DNA of 64,000 bases from Gemmiger sp. An50 (GCF_002161595.1 NZ_NFID01000002.1:186001-250000); one strand, 5' to 3'. Positions 47,192-56,412 are shown, counted from the first letter of the stretch. The notes: a model not told the origin generated them from the sequence alone. Numbers and translations: made by a program.

Positions 47192-49774
47192 TTACCGCCG
47201 GGCGTTTTTCAGGCGGTTTTCCTCCAGGATTCGTCGAATCTCCCCGTTAGTGCGCTCCACCTCTTCCTGGAAGGAACGGGCCGAGATGCGCAGTGCGCCA
47301 TGGCCCAGGATGATCAGCTGCTCCGCGCCGTCCGAGGTGACCACTCGCACCCGACGCTTTTTTGCCAGCTGATAGGTGGTCTTTTCGATGTACATATCGG
47401 CAGTTTCTGCCTCCTTGGTATAGACGATGTGGATGTTATGATACCGGCTCACCTCACCCGTGCCATGGGGCACCTTGTAGGCGTCAAACACCAGGATCAC
47501 CTGGCAGTCGTGGAAGCCCTTATAATTGCACAGCAGGTCCGCCAGCGCCTGACGGGCACCCGCCAGATTATCCGCCGCCAGCTTTTTCAATTCTTCCCAG
47601 GCGAAAATCAGGTTATAGCCGTCCACCAGCAAATACTCGGGCCCGCTGGGCTCAAAGTGATACTCCGCCTGCTTCACCGGCGCGGGACGGAACAGCTCCC
47701 GCCCCTTGGAGGGGCCATAGGTGCGCTCGAAGATGGCTGCCAGCTGCTTGTCCTCCTCCAGCGAGGATACCGGCGCACTCTGCCGCCGGGTCTGTCGGGG
47801 TGCGGGCTGTTCCTCCGGTTCCGGCTCGTTCAGGTGCACACCGCTCTCCACATGGGCATGGTCGGGCACCTCGTTCCACTTCACAGTATAGCCTGCGCCG
47901 TGGGCACAGAACACCGAGTCCGGCGGGTTTTCGGTATCCCGCTCGGGGTCATAACCCATCGCCTGGATCACGGCGGGGGCATCGTGGCAGGGCCGGTAGC
48001 CCGCCAGCGTACAGGACAGCCGCCCTTTGCCCCGGGTATACCCGGCCAGCTCCATGGCATAGCCCCGCATCTCGGCCACCGGTACGCTGCCGGTGAGCAC
48101 CGAGGTTTCCCCCAGCAGCTCGGGCGGCTCAAAACTGCCGCCCATCCGCTGCACATCCGCCATGGCCCGTCCCACCTGCTCGGCCGGCACCTCCAGCCGG
48201 AACTCATACCAGGGCTCCAGCAGGATGCTGTCCGCCTGCATCAGGCCCTGACGCACCGCCCGGTAGGTGGCCTGGCGGAAATCACCGCCCTCGGTGTGCT
48301 TCAAATGCGCCCTGCCCGCGGTAAGAGTAATCTTCATATCGGTGATGGGGCTACCGGTGAGCACTCCCAGATGCTCCTTCTCCTCCAGGTGGGTGAGGAT
48401 CAGCCGCTGCCAATTCCGGTCCAGCACGTCCTCGCTGCAAATCGTATCGAACTGCAGACCTGCACCCCGGGGCAGCGGCTCCAGCAGCAGGTGCACCTCG
48501 GCATAATGACGCAGGGGTTCAAAATGGCCTATGCCTTCCACCGGGCCCGCGATGGTCTCCTTATATACGATGCTACCGGGACCAAAGCCCACAGCCAGGC
48601 CGAACCGCTCCCAGATCAGCCGTTTGAGCACGTCCAGCTGCACCTCGCCCATCATCTGCAGATGAATCTCGGCTAGCCGCTCGTTCCACACGATGCGCAG
48701 CTGGGGGTCCTCCTCCTGCAGCTGGGTCAGCTTGGGCAATACTGCGTGGGCATCGCAGCCCTCGGGCAGCAGCAGGCGGCAGCTCTGCACCGGCTGCAAC
48801 ACCGGGGCCCGGCCCATGGTCTCCTCGCCCAGGCCCTGGCCCGCCCAGGTACGGGTCAGACCGGTGACGGCGCACACGGTTCCCGCCGGAGCCTGTTCTA
48901 CCATCTGGAATTTTGCTCCAGAATATACGCGCAGTTGGTCTGCTTTTTCCTGCCAGCTCTGGCCGTCCGGGTCCTCGCCGGTAAGCAGCGCCTTCACCCG
49001 CAGGCTTCCGCCGGTGACTTTGAGCCAGGTGAGCCGGTTGCCCTGCTCATCCCGGGAGATTTTGAACACCCGGGCGGAGAACTCCTCGGCCGCCTTGGGC
49101 TGACGGGTATAGGCCTGCAGCGCTTCCAACAGCTCATCCACTCCCTGCAGCTTCAGCGCCGAGCCGAACAGGCAGGGAAACACCTGCCGCCGGGCCACCA
49201 TAGCGGTAATCAGATCGGCAGGCACCTGGCCATTTTCCAGATAGGCATCCATGGCCTCCTCGCTCTGCATGGCCAGTGCTTCCGCGAAGGCATCCGGGTC
49301 CAGGGAGCCGTCGAAGGGCACAATGCCCTCTTCCAGGTGGCCCAGCTGCTCCAGCACCGCCTGCCGGTCCGCTCCGGCCAGGTCCATCTTGTTCACGAAC
49401 ACAAACACCGGCACGCCATAGCGGCGCAGCAGCTTCCAGACGGTCTCGGTGTGGCTCTGCACGCCGTCGGTGCCGCTCACCACCAGCACCGCATAATCCA
49501 GCACCGAGAGCGTGCGCTCCATCTCGCCGGAAAAGTCCACGTGGCCGGGGGTGTCCAGCAGGGTGATCTGCACTTGGGGCAGGCTGAGCACCGCCTGCTT
49601 GGAAAAGATGGTGATGCCCCTCTCCCGTTCCATGGCATTGGTATCCAGAAAAGCGTCCTTATGATCCACCCGGCCCAGCTTTTTCAGGCAGCCGCCCCGG
49701 TACAGCAGCGCCTCGGACAGGGTGGTCTTGCCTGCGTCCACATGGGCCAGCAGACCAGCACAAATTCGTTTCAT
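47192..49774 (-). CDS. TetM/EF-G-like ribosome-protection GTPase fused to a Rae1/YacP-type NYN nuclease domain
   Basis: 860 aa. The N-terminal GTPase has G1 AHVDAGKTTLSE, G3 DTPGHVDF and G4 NKMD, followed by EF-G domains II-V in the TetM/TetW arrangement (for example GVLTGSPITDMKITLTAGRAH). A charged linker (about 630-680) leads to a NYN domain from about residue 690: LLVDGYNLIFAWEELKKL, VILVFDAYKVP, TKEAETADMYIE, RVVTSDGAEQ. That is the YacP/Rae1 pattern, an mRNA endonuclease acting in the ribosomal A site. The fusion suggests one protein that binds a stalled ribosome and cuts its mRNA. It lies in core chromosome, not in a resistance element. Confidence 0.88.
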   Translation of the reverse strand: MKRICAGLLAHVDAGKTTLSEALLYRGGCLKKLGRVDHKDAFLDTNAMERERGITIFSKQAVLSLPQVQITLLDTPGHVDFSGEMERTLSVLDYAVLVVSGTDGVQSHTETVWKLLRRYGVPVFVFVNKMDLAGADRQAVLEQLGHLEEGIVPFDGSLDPDAFAEALAMQSEEAMDAYLENGQVPADLITAMVARRQVFPCLFGSALKLQGVDELLEALQAYTRQPKAAEEFSARVFKISRDEQGNRLTWLKVTGGSLRVKALLTGEDPDGQSWQEKADQLRVYSGAKFQMVEQAPAGTVCAVTGLTRTWAGQGLGEETMGRAPVLQPVQSCRLLLPEGCDAHAVLPKLTQLQEEDPQLRIVWNERLAEIHLQMMGEVQLDVLKRLIWERFGLAVGFGPGSIVYKETIAGPVEGIGHFEPLRHYAEVHLLLEPLPRGAGLQFDTICSEDVLDRNWQRLILTHLEEKEHLGVLTGSPITDMKITLTAGRAHLKHTEGGDFRQATYRAVRQGLMQADSILLEPWYEFRLEVPAEQVGRAMADVQRMGGSFEPPELLGETSVLTGSVPVAEMRGYAMELAGYTRGKGRLSCTLAGYRPCHDAPAVIQAMGYDPERDTENPPDSVFCAHGAGYTVKWNEVPDHAHVESGVHLNEPEPEEQPAPRQTRRQSAPVSSLEEDKQLAAIFERTYGPSKGRELFRPAPVKQAEYHFEPSGPEYLLVDGYNLIFAWEELKKLAADNLAGARQALADLLCNYKGFHDCQVILVFDAYKVPHGTGEVSRYHNIHIVYTKEAETADMYIEKTTYQLAKKRRVRVVTSDGAEQLIILGHGALRISARSFQEEVERTNGEIRRILEENRLKNARR

Positions 49775-49859
49775 CGCGTTTTTCTCCTGTGATCATACTG
49801 CCTTTTATTGTATCACAGAATCCGCAAAATTCCGAGTCGCTTTTTCCCTCTTTACCTGA

Positions 49860-49982
49860 TCACTGTCTTCGCTGCCGTTCCTCCCGGCGCTCTTCCCGGC
49901 CGGACACACAGGCCCCCGCATAGCACACCAGCGCGCTGCCCAGCATCGCTCCAAGCAGCACCAGCAATACAATCGCTCCCAT
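49860..49982 (-). CDS. 40-aa small membrane protein
   Basis: ATG 49982, AAGGGGAG at 7 nt. MGAIVLLVLLGAMLGSALVC is a single membrane helix followed by a basic tail. Lies between the GTPase and the DUF364 gene. Real but unassigned. Confidence 0.45.
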   Translation of the reverse strand: MGAIVLLVLLGAMLGSALVCYAGACVSGREERREERQRRQ

Positions 49983-50082
49983 GATCCCACTCCCCTTTTC
50001 TGCTTGTTGGTGACACCATGCTAACACGGGCGGCATGCTGTTTTTGCTGTAATATGCCGGGCAGCATTTTTCACAAAGAAAA

Positions 50083-50135
50083 CGGCACGCCGGTCTTTCT
50101 GAAAGCTTCAAAAGCTTCGCAAAACCGGCGTGCCG
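50083..50135 (-). terminator. Terminator of the molybdate-type transporter operon
   Basis: CGGCACGCCGGT pairs with ACCGGCGTGCCG; the - strand continues TTTTCTTTG. Confidence 0.75.
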
Positions 50136-50147
50136 CCGTTTATCTCT

Positions 50148-50900
50148 TTATTCGTACCGGTCGGCAAAGCAGACCCGGCGCAGGCCCAGCAGCTCCGCGC
50201 TGCCCGCCAAGGTGATGCCGAAGAACACCACCGGCACCGGCAGCTCCATGTAGTCCACAATGGTACCGTTGCACAGTGTGCTGCCGGTACACAGGATCAG
50301 ATCCGCCCACTGCACTAGGTCTTCCTTTGCCCGGGCTCCGTCCTCCACCAGCGTATCAAAGCGGGTAGCCCCCACATTCTCCGGGTTCAGGTCCAGCACC
50401 CGCACCTGGCGGCCGCTGCCTGCCAACATCTCCAGCAGGGCGGGCTGATAGCCCACCAGCCCCACCCGCCGGGCATCCGGGTATTCCCGGTCCAGCCAGG
50501 TATGCATATCCGCCGCGCACTGCTCCGGCCCCTGGGTGCGGCAGTGCACTGTTCCCACGCAGCGGCCCAAATGTGCCATCACTGCGTTCATGCAGGCGAT
50601 GAACAGGCCCCGGGCATGGGCATCGTGCAGGATGTCCAGTTCCAGCACCTGGGCCAGCGTACCGGAAAAAGCGGCAGGCGCATCGGTGAATGCCTGCCCC
50701 TTACCGCCCCGGTATTCCGCCTGAATCATCACGTCCTTGCCCTCGAGAATGGGGAAATCCGTGCGGCGGGTCCGGCCGATGGCTTCTTCCGGAGTCAGGG
50801 CGCGGCAACGCACCTCCACCGGCTCCTCCGCCAGCTCGTTCTCGTTCACAATGCGGGTAAATTCCATTTTCAGCCGTTCATACAGCTCGGTTTGCGTCAT
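50148..50900 (-). CDS. DUF364/DUF4213 putative heavy-metal chelation protein
   Basis: 250 aa, ATG 50900, inside the end of the transporter ATPase gene. The N-terminal DUF4213 part (VRCRALTPEEAIGRTRRTDFPILEGKDVMIQAEYRGGKGQAFTD) is enolase-like, and the C-terminal DUF364 Rossmann part has RRVGLVGYQPALLEML, VLDLNPENVG, ADLILCTGSTLCNGTI and VVFFGITLAG. The family is linked with molybdenum/tungsten and other metal uptake. Co-transcribed with the transporter, it may bind or insert the metal delivered. Confidence 0.82.
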   Translation of the reverse strand: MTQTELYERLKMEFTRIVNENELAEEPVEVRCRALTPEEAIGRTRRTDFPILEGKDVMIQAEYRGGKGQAFTDAPAAFSGTLAQVLELDILHDAHARGLFIACMNAVMAHLGRCVGTVHCRTQGPEQCAADMHTWLDREYPDARRVGLVGYQPALLEMLAGSGRQVRVLDLNPENVGATRFDTLVEDGARAKEDLVQWADLILCTGSTLCNGTIVDYMELPVPVVFFGITLAGSAELLGLRRVCFADRYE

Positions 50901-51639
50901 GTGCACTCTCTCCTTTCTGTTGTTCCACAAGCCCCAAAAATTCCCGGGCCGGGGCGGGCCAGGCCGCGCTGTAAAGCCCTGCGGCAGGGGCAACGCCGCA
51001 CAGCCTTCCCCCTGCAAGCACACCCGCCCGGTCCGCCAGGCCCTGGGCTTCGGCAAAATCGTGGGTCACAAACAGCACCGCACAGCCAAATTCCTCCCGC
51101 ACCTGGCGCAGCAGACCATATAGCTGCCGTTTGGTCACCGGGTCCAGGGCAGCAAAGGGCTCATCCAGCAGCAAAAGTGCGGGCCGCAGCGCCAGGGCGC
51201 GGGCCAGTGCCACCCGCTGCTGCTCACCGCCGCTCAGGGTACCCGGGTACTGATTCAGCACCCGTTCCAGACCAAATCGCCCGGCCAGCTGCTCTACCTG
51301 CTGGCGTATCTCCTCCCGAGGCATGCGCCGCATCCGCAGCCCGTAGCCAATATTCTGCGCCGCGGTCAGATGGGGAAACAGGCTGTATTCCTGATACAAA
51401 TACCCAATGTTCCGCCGGTGCAGCGGGATGGAACATACCTCCCGCCCATAAAACAGCACCTGCCCGCAGGAGGGGGGGCAGAAGCCTGCGGCGGTCTCCA
51501 GCAGCAGGGTCTTACCCGCACCGGTACGCCCCAGCAGGGCCAGAATCTCCCCTTTGGCCAGAGCCAGGTCAATCCCCTCCAGCGAAAAGCTTCCCCGCCG
51601 CAGGGTCACATTCTTCAACTGCAATACCGGTTCACACAT
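50878..51639 (-). CDS. ModC/WtpC/TupC-type oxyanion transporter ATPase
   Basis: 253 aa, ATG 51639. Walker A GRTGAGKTLL, Q-loop YLYQEYSLFPHLT, signature LSGGEQQRVALARAL, Walker B ALLLLDEPFAALD and switch His VLFVTHDFAEA. It lacks the C-terminal TOBE/MOP domain of full-length ModC, closer to the Tup/Wtp type. ATG overlaps the permease stop. Energises uptake of molybdate or tungstate; sulfate cannot be excluded. Confidence 0.87.
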   Translation of the reverse strand: MCEPVLQLKNVTLRRGSFSLEGIDLALAKGEILALLGRTGAGKTLLLETAAGFCPPSCGQVLFYGREVCSIPLHRRNIGYLYQEYSLFPHLTAAQNIGYGLRMRRMPREEIRQQVEQLAGRFGLERVLNQYPGTLSGGEQQRVALARALALRPALLLLDEPFAALDPVTKRQLYGLLRQVREEFGCAVLFVTHDFAEAQGLADRAGVLAGGRLCGVAPAAGLYSAAWPAPAREFLGLVEQQKGESAHDANRAV

Positions 51640-52432
51640 AGCGCCCCCACCTTTTGTCCACACGGGTAAAACGGGAGGCCGCCGCCAGCGACGCACCCGA
51701 AATGACCAGCAGCAGAAACGCGCTGGCCAGAGCGCCATCCAGATCGTTGGCACTCACGTTCAAATAGATGTTTGCCGGCAGCGTCTCGGTCTTCATCCGG
51801 GTCACGCCCACCAGCATCAAAGTTGCGCCGAACTCCCCCAGCGCCCGGGACCAGACCAGTACCAGCGCCCCGGCCAGGCTGTGGCGGCACAGGGGCAGCA
51901 GAATGGTGAAAAACCGCCGTGCCTCGCCTGCGCCCAGCAGGCCCGCCACATATTCCAGCTTCCGGTCCGCCCGGCGAAAGGCCGTGGATGCCAGCTGAAC
52001 GGCAAAGGGCAGGTTCACCGTGAGCTGGGCCAATACGATGCCGTTCTGGCTGAACACCACCGGCAAACCGGCCTCCTTCAACGCCTTGCCCGCCGGGGAG
52101 GAGAACAAAATCAGCAAACTAACGCCCAGCACGATGTAGGGCAGCGACAGGGTGAGTTCCAGCAGCATCTCCACCGCTGCCCGACCGGGAAATTCCGTGC
52201 GGGTAAGCAGATAAGCGGTGGGCACCGCCAGCACAAAGCAGAGCACCGTGGAGATGCTGGCAGTCTTCAAACTGGTGACCAGGGCAAACAGGGTCTCCGG
52301 CTGGGTCAGAGCTTCGGGCAGGCTTTTGGCTCCACGCACCAGAATCACCGCCACATTGCTGCCGATCAGCGCCAGCGCGGCCAGGGCGGCCAGGCCGCAA
52401 AGCAGCCGGAATACACTGCGCCCGCTGTTCAT
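51632..52432 (-). CDS. ModB/WtpB/TupB-type oxyanion permease
   Basis: 266 aa with about six membrane helices and the EAA loop SRALGEFGATLMLVGVT, typical of molybdate/sulfate permeases. LLGAGEARRFFTILLPL is part of the same coupling region. Start overlaps the binding-protein stop by 4 nt. Forms the membrane channel with the ATPase downstream. Confidence 0.87.
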   Translation of the reverse strand: MNSGRSVFRLLCGLAALAALALIGSNVAVILVRGAKSLPEALTQPETLFALVTSLKTASISTVLCFVLAVPTAYLLTRTEFPGRAAVEMLLELTLSLPYIVLGVSLLILFSSPAGKALKEAGLPVVFSQNGIVLAQLTVNLPFAVQLASTAFRRADRKLEYVAGLLGAGEARRFFTILLPLCRHSLAGALVLVWSRALGEFGATLMLVGVTRMKTETLPANIYLNVSANDLDGALASAFLLLVISGASLAAASRFTRVDKRWGRYV

Positions 52433-53286
52433 TGCACCTGCTCGTAGCCGTATTCTGCCCAGATACCGGCCGCCTCCTGCCCTGCCAGATATTCCGCAAA
52501 GGCATCCGCCGCCGGGTCATCGGCCGCAAAGCTCAGCCGGGCCGCCGGGACGGTTTTCACATACTTGTCCAGATCTGTGGTCTGGCAGATTTCCACCCCT
52601 TCGGTGTTGCAGTTTTCCTTCCAGATGATGGCCGCATCCGCCTCGCCCAGCGCAATCACAGTGGCCAGCTGAGGTGCGGTGGTGGTAGTAGCCGCCAGGG
52701 TGACCTGATCGGTCACGCCGAAATCCTGGAAGGCCTTTTTGGCGATCTTGCCGATGGGAGTGGCCTCCGCATCGCCGGTCACGGTGGTCACATCCTCCCG
52801 GGCCAGGTCCGCAATACCTGTGATGCCCTTATGGTTGCCCTCAGCCACCGCCAGCACCGGGATGTGCTTGACCAGGTCGGTGCTGGAGACCACATATTCC
52901 TCCACCGGCTTCACCTCGTCGGCCGAACCGGCGATAAAGAATGCCCCCTCCTGGGACTGGGTGATCTGGGTCTGGAGCTGCGCCGCGTTGGCGTAGGTCA
53001 CATTCATCTCGCAGCCGGTCTCCTCCGAAAACGCCGCGGCAATCTCTTCAAAGGGCTGCTGCATCCCGGCGCCGCAGTAGATCATCAGGTTCTGGCCGGT
53101 CAGATCCTGCGCTGTCTCGGCAGATGCCGCCTGAGAAGACACTGCCTGCGAGGATGCCGCAGATGTGGCAGTGGACTCCGCCGTGGATGCGGAAACAGAG
53201 GACGGGGCAGCGGAAGCGCAGCCCATCAGCGCCAGAACCAGACCCATGCACAGGGCCGTCATGCGAAACATGTTTTTTGCTTTCAT
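52429..53286 (-). CDS. ModA/WtpA-type oxyanion-binding lipoprotein
   Basis: 285 aa. The signal peptide ends in a lipobox (LVLALMGCAS), followed by a Ser/Ala-rich linker and a periplasmic-binding-protein II fold: LMIYCGAGMQQPFEEIAAAF, YANAAQLQTQI, FIAGSADEVKPV, VAEGNHKGITGIADLARE, and GEADAAIIWKENCNT. The latter blocks match molybdate/tungstate binders. ATG 53286; an upstream frame to 53556 is non-coding. Confidence 0.87.
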   Translation of the reverse strand: MKAKNMFRMTALCMGLVLALMGCASAAPSSVSASTAESTATSAASSQAVSSQAASAETAQDLTGQNLMIYCGAGMQQPFEEIAAAFSEETGCEMNVTYANAAQLQTQITQSQEGAFFIAGSADEVKPVEEYVVSSTDLVKHIPVLAVAEGNHKGITGIADLAREDVTTVTGDAEATPIGKIAKKAFQDFGVTDQVTLAATTTTAPQLATVIALGEADAAIIWKENCNTEGVEICQTTDLDKYVKTVPAARLSFAADDPAADAFAEYLAGQEAAGIWAEYGYEQVQ

Positions 53287-53357
53287 CACCAAAACGCTCC
53301 TTTTCCGGCCTTGCGCCGGGACTTTTTTCGATTTTAACATTCTTTGACCAAAAAGTA

Positions 53358-53385
53358 AGTTGGCCTGCCAACTTTTTGTTATAAT
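53358..53385. promoter_or_regulatory. Operator and promoter between the transporter and the Crp/Fnr gene
   Basis: AGTTGGC-CT-GCCAACT (53358-53373) is a perfect dyad just upstream of a TATAAT (53380-53385) on the + strand. It is well placed for the Crp/Fnr protein to control itself and the divergent transporter. Confidence 0.6.
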
Positions 53386-53423
53386 AAGAAAAAGTTGTAT
53401 TGTACGAAATCGGAGGAACGAAT

Positions 53424-54092
53424 ATGGAGGAATGGCTGGAATATCTGAAGCGGGACCGGCTTCTGGGAAGCCTGGGGGAAGAGACTCTGCGCCGGAAACT
53501 TCTGCCCCTGGCGACAGAACGCTGTTATACCGCCGGGGAGGAGCTGCTGCGCCCACAGCAAACTGAAAATCGGCTGGGCCTGATTCTGGAAGGGCGGGTA
53601 CAGATCCTGCAGCTGTTCCCCAGCGGAGCCAGCAGCCTGATGGCGGTGCTGCGGCAGGGCGGTCTTCTGGGGGTAGACCTGGTATTCACACGCACCCTTT
53701 CCTCCCCCTACCACGCGGTGGCCAGTGAAGATACCCGGGTGCTGTATCTGCCCGCCACGCCGCTTACCCGGCCGGACCCGCTCACCCCAGAGGAATGCCT
53801 GGCAGTGATGCGCCGGGCGCTGATGATCCTCTCTCATGATAACATGAAAAAACACTACCGGCTGACCATTCTTTCCCAGCGCGGGCTGCGCCAGCGGGTG
53901 CTGGCCTATCTGAGTATGCAGGCTGCCCGCCGGAAAAGCGCCAGCTTTTCCATCCCCTTTTCCCGGGAGGAACTGGCCAGCTACCTGTGCGTAAACCGCA
54001 GCGCGCTTTCCCACGAGCTGCGCCAGATGGAGCAGGACGGGCTGATTCGGTTTCAAAAAAACCGCTTTACCCTTCTCACACCACCGGAATAA
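53424..54092 (+). CDS. Crp/Fnr-family transcriptional regulator
   Basis: 222 aa, ATG 53424, GGAGG at 7 nt. Residues of about 15-120 form a cyclic-nucleotide-binding-like fold (AGEELLRPQQTENRLGLILEGRVQILQLFPSG, LLGVDLVFT). The C-terminal helix-turn-helix is IPFSREELASYLCVNRSALSHELRQMEQDGLIRFQKNRFTLL. No Fnr-type N-terminal cysteine cluster is present. Divergent from the oxyanion transporter, which it probably regulates through the dyad at 53358. Confidence 0.87.
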   Translation: MEEWLEYLKRDRLLGSLGEETLRRKLLPLATERCYTAGEELLRPQQTENRLGLILEGRVQILQLFPSGASSLMAVLRQGGLLGVDLVFTRTLSSPYHAVASEDTRVLYLPATPLTRPDPLTPEECLAVMRRALMILSHDNMKKHYRLTILSQRGLRQRVLAYLSMQAARRKSASFSIPFSREELASYLCVNRSALSHELRQMEQDGLIRFQKNRFTLLTPPE

Positions 54093-54098
54093 ACAAAG

Positions 54099-54137
54099 CC
54101 AGAGCCGCCGCAAGAAAAATTCTTGCGGCGGCTCTGG
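54099..54137. terminator. Bidirectional terminator between convergent genes
   Basis: Perfect 18-bp stem CCAGAGCCGCCGCAAGAA with loop AAA, between the Crp/Fnr gene and the DUF4340 gene. Confidence 0.85.
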
Positions 54138-54153
54138 TTGCTTGAATGCTGAT

Positions 54154-54891
54154 TTATTCGGCGGAATCCGCCTCACTTGACACTGCTTCGCTGGCAGCTG
54201 TTTCACTGGAGGTCACCTCACTGGTCACCTCCTCGCTGGAAGCGATGTCACCGGTGGCGTCGCTGGTGTCGCCCAGCTCCATCCGGCCCTTTTCAAATAT
54301 GGTCACCTTGTTGGTGTGCACCAGATAAACGGTATCCTCGCCCTGCTTTTGCAGGTAAACGGTACCGGTCATATCATTGGTGGCACCGCAGCTCCAGGTG
54401 GTGGTCTCACCGTTTGCGGTCATCCAGAAGGTGAGGGTGGGCTCTTCCAGGCCGTATTCCTCGCTGGTCTCGGTCAATTGGCGGCTGGCCTTCAGATTCA
54501 CAAACGCGGTGAGCATGCTGTTCACGGTGCTTTGATCCAGCTTGTATTCCGGGTCTTCCACCAGATACCAGACGGTCTCAGTCTCCGGCTCGGTCTCCTC
54601 CGAGCCCGCAGTGCTGGTGGAATCACTGGCAGCTTCGCTGGTGTTGTCGCTTGCGCTCTCGTCCTCCACGACTTCCTGCCGCTGCTCAAAGGTCAGGGTA
54701 TCCCCCTCGAAGGTATAGCCGAAGCTTTCAATTTCAGAGGATGCGGTGATGGAGGTGAGGGAGATGGCGGCGTCCGCCGAAGCGCTGGCCGCTGCGTCCT
54801 TGTCACTGATGGTCTTGGCGGCGAACACTCCGGCGGCCAGAATCACCAGCAGGATCACCAGACCGATCATCAGGTTTCGCTTTGCTTTCAT
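54154..54891 (-). CDS. DUF4340-domain membrane-anchored protein
   Basis: 245 aa. One N-terminal membrane helix (LMIGLVILLVILAAGVFAA), then an extracellular DUF4340 region: DSTVNSM-like QSTVNSMLTAFVNLKASRQL, YGLEEPTLTFWMTANGETTTWSCGATNDMTGTVYLQKQGEDTVYLV. The tail is Ser/Glu-rich. DUF4340 proteins accompany GldG-type ABC systems; role in surface-component export or assembly is inferred from that association. Confidence 0.82.
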   Translation of the reverse strand: MKAKRNLMIGLVILLVILAAGVFAAKTISDKDAAASASADAAISLTSITASSEIESFGYTFEGDTLTFEQRQEVVEDESASDNTSEAASDSTSTAGSEETEPETETVWYLVEDPEYKLDQSTVNSMLTAFVNLKASRQLTETSEEYGLEEPTLTFWMTANGETTTWSCGATNDMTGTVYLQKQGEDTVYLVHTNKVTIFEKGRMELGDTSDATGDIASSEEVTSEVTSSETAASEAVSSEADSAE

Positions 54892-56396
54892 TATTGGCGC
54901 CTCCGTTTGATGGTGATGGCCGCACCGGCGATCAAGCAGATCACCGGCAGCACGATGGTGGTCAGGTTGCCCCAGAAGGCGGCATCCGCCGCGCTCACGC
55001 TGAGCACATCACTGCTCAGGCTCTTGGCGGCAATCAGGATGCTGCTGTCCTGCCCGCTGAGCCAGCTCACGCAGCCCAGCAGGAACTGGTCGTTGCCGCC
55101 GCCCACCGAAGCATTCACGTTCTGGTCCAGCAGGGCCACGCTGCTCACCCAGATCACCTGGGACTCGATGCCCTCGTCCTCATTTTCGGTTTTGGTGGCT
55201 GCAACCGCCAGATCGAAGGGGCCTTCCTGGTCGCCCTCCTCCTTGTCGGTGGTGGCCATATCATAACCAGCGGCCTTGTTGTAGGCGGAGGAACTGGTGA
55301 TCAGCAGGCTGTCCACCGTCACGTTCTCCAGCTCACTGGTCTGGATGGCCTGGGCATAGGGCAGCATCACATACAGGTTGGAAAGGCCGCTGGTAGCTTC
55401 ATGGCTCTGAATCTGGGGCAGCAGATAGTAATTGTAGCCTCGGGCATGGTAGGAGGAGTTGCCCTCCACCACCAGGCCGTCCAGCGTGGTCAGACCGTAA
55501 TCCGCCATCAAGGCATTCAGGTTGGGGGTGCTGGCGGCGCTGTCGCTCATCAGGATCAGCTTGCCGCCGCTGCTCAGGTAATCCCGCAGGATCTGCACAT
55601 CCTCGGTGGTGTAGTCCACGGTGGGGCCCGCGATCAGCACTGCCGCCGCATCCTCGGGGATGCCCTCGCTGGATACCAGGGCCAGATCCTCCACCTCGAT
55701 GTTCTGCATATTCAATGCGCTCTCCTGGTCGCCGGTGAGCTGCTGCTCGCCGTGGCCGGTGAGGGTGTACACCTTCGGCAGATCCTGGGTGGTCACATAA
55801 TACACCGCGCTGGTGAGCTGCTGCTCGCCGTCGAACAGCACATCGTAGGAGCCGGTGGTGTAGTAATTGCTGTAATCGTAGGTGTAAAGATCATTGGAGT
55901 CGATCACCTTGCTGCGGTCGCCGCTCACCACAATGATGTTGCCCTCGCTGGCATTTTCTGCGCCATACTGCTGGGCAAAGGTGGGGTAAACCGCCGGGTC
56001 CTTCTGTTCCCAGCGCAAATGCTTGCTCTCCTGGGTGTAACGGTCCAGGAAGGTGACCACGCTCTGGCTTTCGTAGCCGCTCTGGGCCAAATAATAGAAG
56101 ATCACGTCCTGCTCAAGGCCTGCCAGCAGGTCCTTGGTGGTGTCGCCAATGGAGTAGATGCCGTTCTGGCTCATATCCCACTGGGTATATTTGCTGGGCA
56201 GCATGCCCACCATCAGGTTCACCAGAATCACTGCCACCAGCACCAGGGCGGTGAGCACACTGGCCATGGCGCCGTTTTGGAACACCGCCTTGCTGGCGGG
56301 CTGTCCCTTCAATGCGGACACCGCCATCGCCGCCTGCTGCCGGAGACTGCGCTTTTCCTTGGCGGGTTCTTCCTGCTTCTTTTTGAAAAACTTCAT
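54891..56396 (-). CDS. GldG-family ABC system component
   Basis: 501 aa. N-terminal helix (VLTALVLVAVILVNLMVGML), a large extracellular GldG-like/DUF7088 region (DMSQNGIYSIGDTTKDLLAGL, PKVYTLTGHGEQQL, SGGKLILMSD), and a C-terminal membrane helix (LTTIVLPVICLIAGAAITI). Followed directly by the DUF4340 gene. In gliding bacteroidetes GldAFG is needed for motility; in Firmicutes the homologous operons have unknown substrates. Confidence 0.85.
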   Translation of the reverse strand: MKFFKKKQEEPAKEKRSLRQQAAMAVSALKGQPASKAVFQNGAMASVLTALVLVAVILVNLMVGMLPSKYTQWDMSQNGIYSIGDTTKDLLAGLEQDVIFYYLAQSGYESQSVVTFLDRYTQESKHLRWEQKDPAVYPTFAQQYGAENASEGNIIVVSGDRSKVIDSNDLYTYDYSNYYTTGSYDVLFDGEQQLTSAVYYVTTQDLPKVYTLTGHGEQQLTGDQESALNMQNIEVEDLALVSSEGIPEDAAAVLIAGPTVDYTTEDVQILRDYLSSGGKLILMSDSAASTPNLNALMADYGLTTLDGLVVEGNSSYHARGYNYYLLPQIQSHEATSGLSNLYVMLPYAQAIQTSELENVTVDSLLITSSSAYNKAAGYDMATTDKEEGDQEGPFDLAVAATKTENEDEGIESQVIWVSSVALLDQNVNASVGGGNDQFLLGCVSWLSGQDSSILIAAKSLSSDVLSVSAADAAFWGNLTTIVLPVICLIAGAAITIKRRRQ

Positions 56397-56412
56397 CGCT
56401 CGTTTCCTCCTC

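Noticed and set aside
47192-49774. Acquired tetracycline resistance gene
   Set aside because: The C-terminal NYN domain and core-genome context do not fit mobile tet(M/O/W) genes.
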